Below are positions 5,873 through 6,387 of a stretch of 6,387 nucleotides of DNA, piece after piece; the first letter of the stretch is position 1; every line of letters starts with the position of its first letter. The notes under the pieces were generated by a model. It saw only the letters and a list, made by a program, of their open reading frames with translations. It searched no databases and had not been told where the DNA came from. Source of the stretch: Spirochaetota bacterium (GTDB lineage Bacteria > Spirochaetota > Spirochaetia > B11-G9); NCBI GenBank assembly GCA_003641695.1, contig QNBL01000163.1:1-6387 (forward strand), given 5' to 3'. Both the position numbers and the translations under genes were made by a program.

Positions 5873-6387
5873 ATGAGTTTAAAACTGGTAAATATTTCAA
5901 AAATTTTCAACGATCCGGATCATCCCCAAAAACAGGTTAAAGCCGTAGAAGATGTTAACCTGGAGATCAATGAAGGGGAGATGGTAAGTTTTCTCGGCCC
6001 TTCAGGATGCGGAAAGACAACAACCTTGAGAATCGTATCCGGCTTTGAAACCCCTACCACCGGTGAGATATGGCTGTCCGGGGAGATGATAAACAATCTG
6101 CCGCCGAACAAGAGGGATACCGCCATGGTATTTCAGAGCTATGCGATATTCCCCCATCTTTCTGTGGGGCAGAATATTGCATTCGGGCTTGAACTGAAAG
6201 GATTTGATAAAAAGGTTATAAAGGAAGAAGTTGACAAGATAATGGAGATAATGAATCTTCAGGAGTACTACAACCGCCGTCCCGATCAGCTTTCAGGAGG
6301 ACAGCAGCAGAGGGTTGCTTTGGCAAGATCGATCATTAATCGTCCAAGCGTTCTTCTTTTTGACGAACCCCTGTCCAATCTTGACGC
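5873..6387 (+). CDS. ABC importer ATPase subunit, N-terminal part (3' end outside window)
   Basis: The first 171 codons of an ABC ATPase; the frame is open at the right edge, so the end is a window cut, not a broken gene. Visible motifs are Walker A GPSGCGKTT (42-50), the Q-loop VFQSYAIFPHLSV (86-98, Gln88), the ABC signature LSGGQQQR (140-147), Walker B LLFDEP (161-166) and the D-loop SNLD (168-171). The H-loop and any C-terminal regulatory domain lie beyond the window. The sequence is of the PotA/FbpC/MalK-type importer class. It should couple ATP hydrolysis to transport through the two EAA loops of the permease encoded 9 bp upstream. The ATG at 5873 is preceded by GAGG (5863-5866), which overlaps the permease TAG stop, with a 6-nt spacer. 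Residues 13-21 (NDPDHPQKQ) form a short polar insertion before the first conserved strand, a common variation in this class. Confidence 0.95.
   Translation, partial: MSLKLVNISKIFNDPDHPQKQVKAVEDVNLEINEGEMVSFLGPSGCGKTTTLRIVSGFETPTTGEIWLSGEMINNLPPNKRDTAMVFQSYAIFPHLSVGQNIAFGLELKGFDKKVIKEEVDKIMEIMNLQEYYNRRPDQLSGGQQQRVALARSIINRPSVLLFDEPLSNLD

Noticed and set aside
5873..6387. A truncated ATPase pseudogene
   Set aside because: The reading frame is intact with all expected motifs up to the last base. It is cut by the window edge, not by a stop or frameshift.

Overview
The window holds six co-directional plus-strand genes, with the first and last cut by its edges. It reads as a complete sensing-to-uptake module. 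The 5' part is the 3' end of a PhnD-like periplasmic solute-binding protein, then a membrane histidine kinase, then an NtrC-family sigma-54 activator. The 3' part is a binding-protein-dependent ABC importer: secreted substrate-binding protein, fused two-half permease, and the start of the ATPase.

Layout: 2-298 PhnD-like binding protein (C-terminal 98 residues); 282-1661 histidine kinase, overlapping its predecessor by 17 bp; 1658-2962 response regulator, overlapping the kinase by 4 bp (ATGA); 2963-3089 regulatory gap; 3090-4115 ABC binding protein; 4116-4171 gap with a strong hairpin; 4172-5863 fused permease (GTG start); 5873-6387 ATPase, open at the right edge. Coding density is high and there is no gene-free stretch over 300 bp. 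I see no RNA genes, mobile elements, CRISPR or integration sites.

The most informative stretch is the 127-bp gap between regulator and transporter. It carries a near-perfect -24/-12 (sigma-54) promoter at 3042-3058, with TGCA-core repeats 65-105 bp upstream of the predicted start site, where an NtrC-type activator would bind. The regulator keeps the GAFTGA loop that contacts sigma-54. The simplest model (inference) is that the PhnD-like protein and kinase sense a ligand outside the inner membrane, the kinase phosphorylates the regulator, and the regulator switches on the importer genes next door. This resembles, from memory, the three-protein Pgt phosphoglycerate-sensing system of Salmonella, except that the output here is an ABC importer.

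The importer belongs to the family usually annotated as ferric iron transport (FbpABC/AfuABC). The binding protein shows no C-terminal tyrosine pair typical of iron-binding members, and the neighbouring sensor is PhnD-like. An organophosphate or phosphonate substrate is therefore at least as plausible as iron, but the sequence does not settle it.

Organism: moderate GC by eye, good AGGAGG-type ribosome sites, and a binding protein whose signal peptide ends VFA followed by NGQKD. That ending is a style I associate with free-living spirochaetes (Spirochaeta and relatives). This is a suggestion, not an identification.
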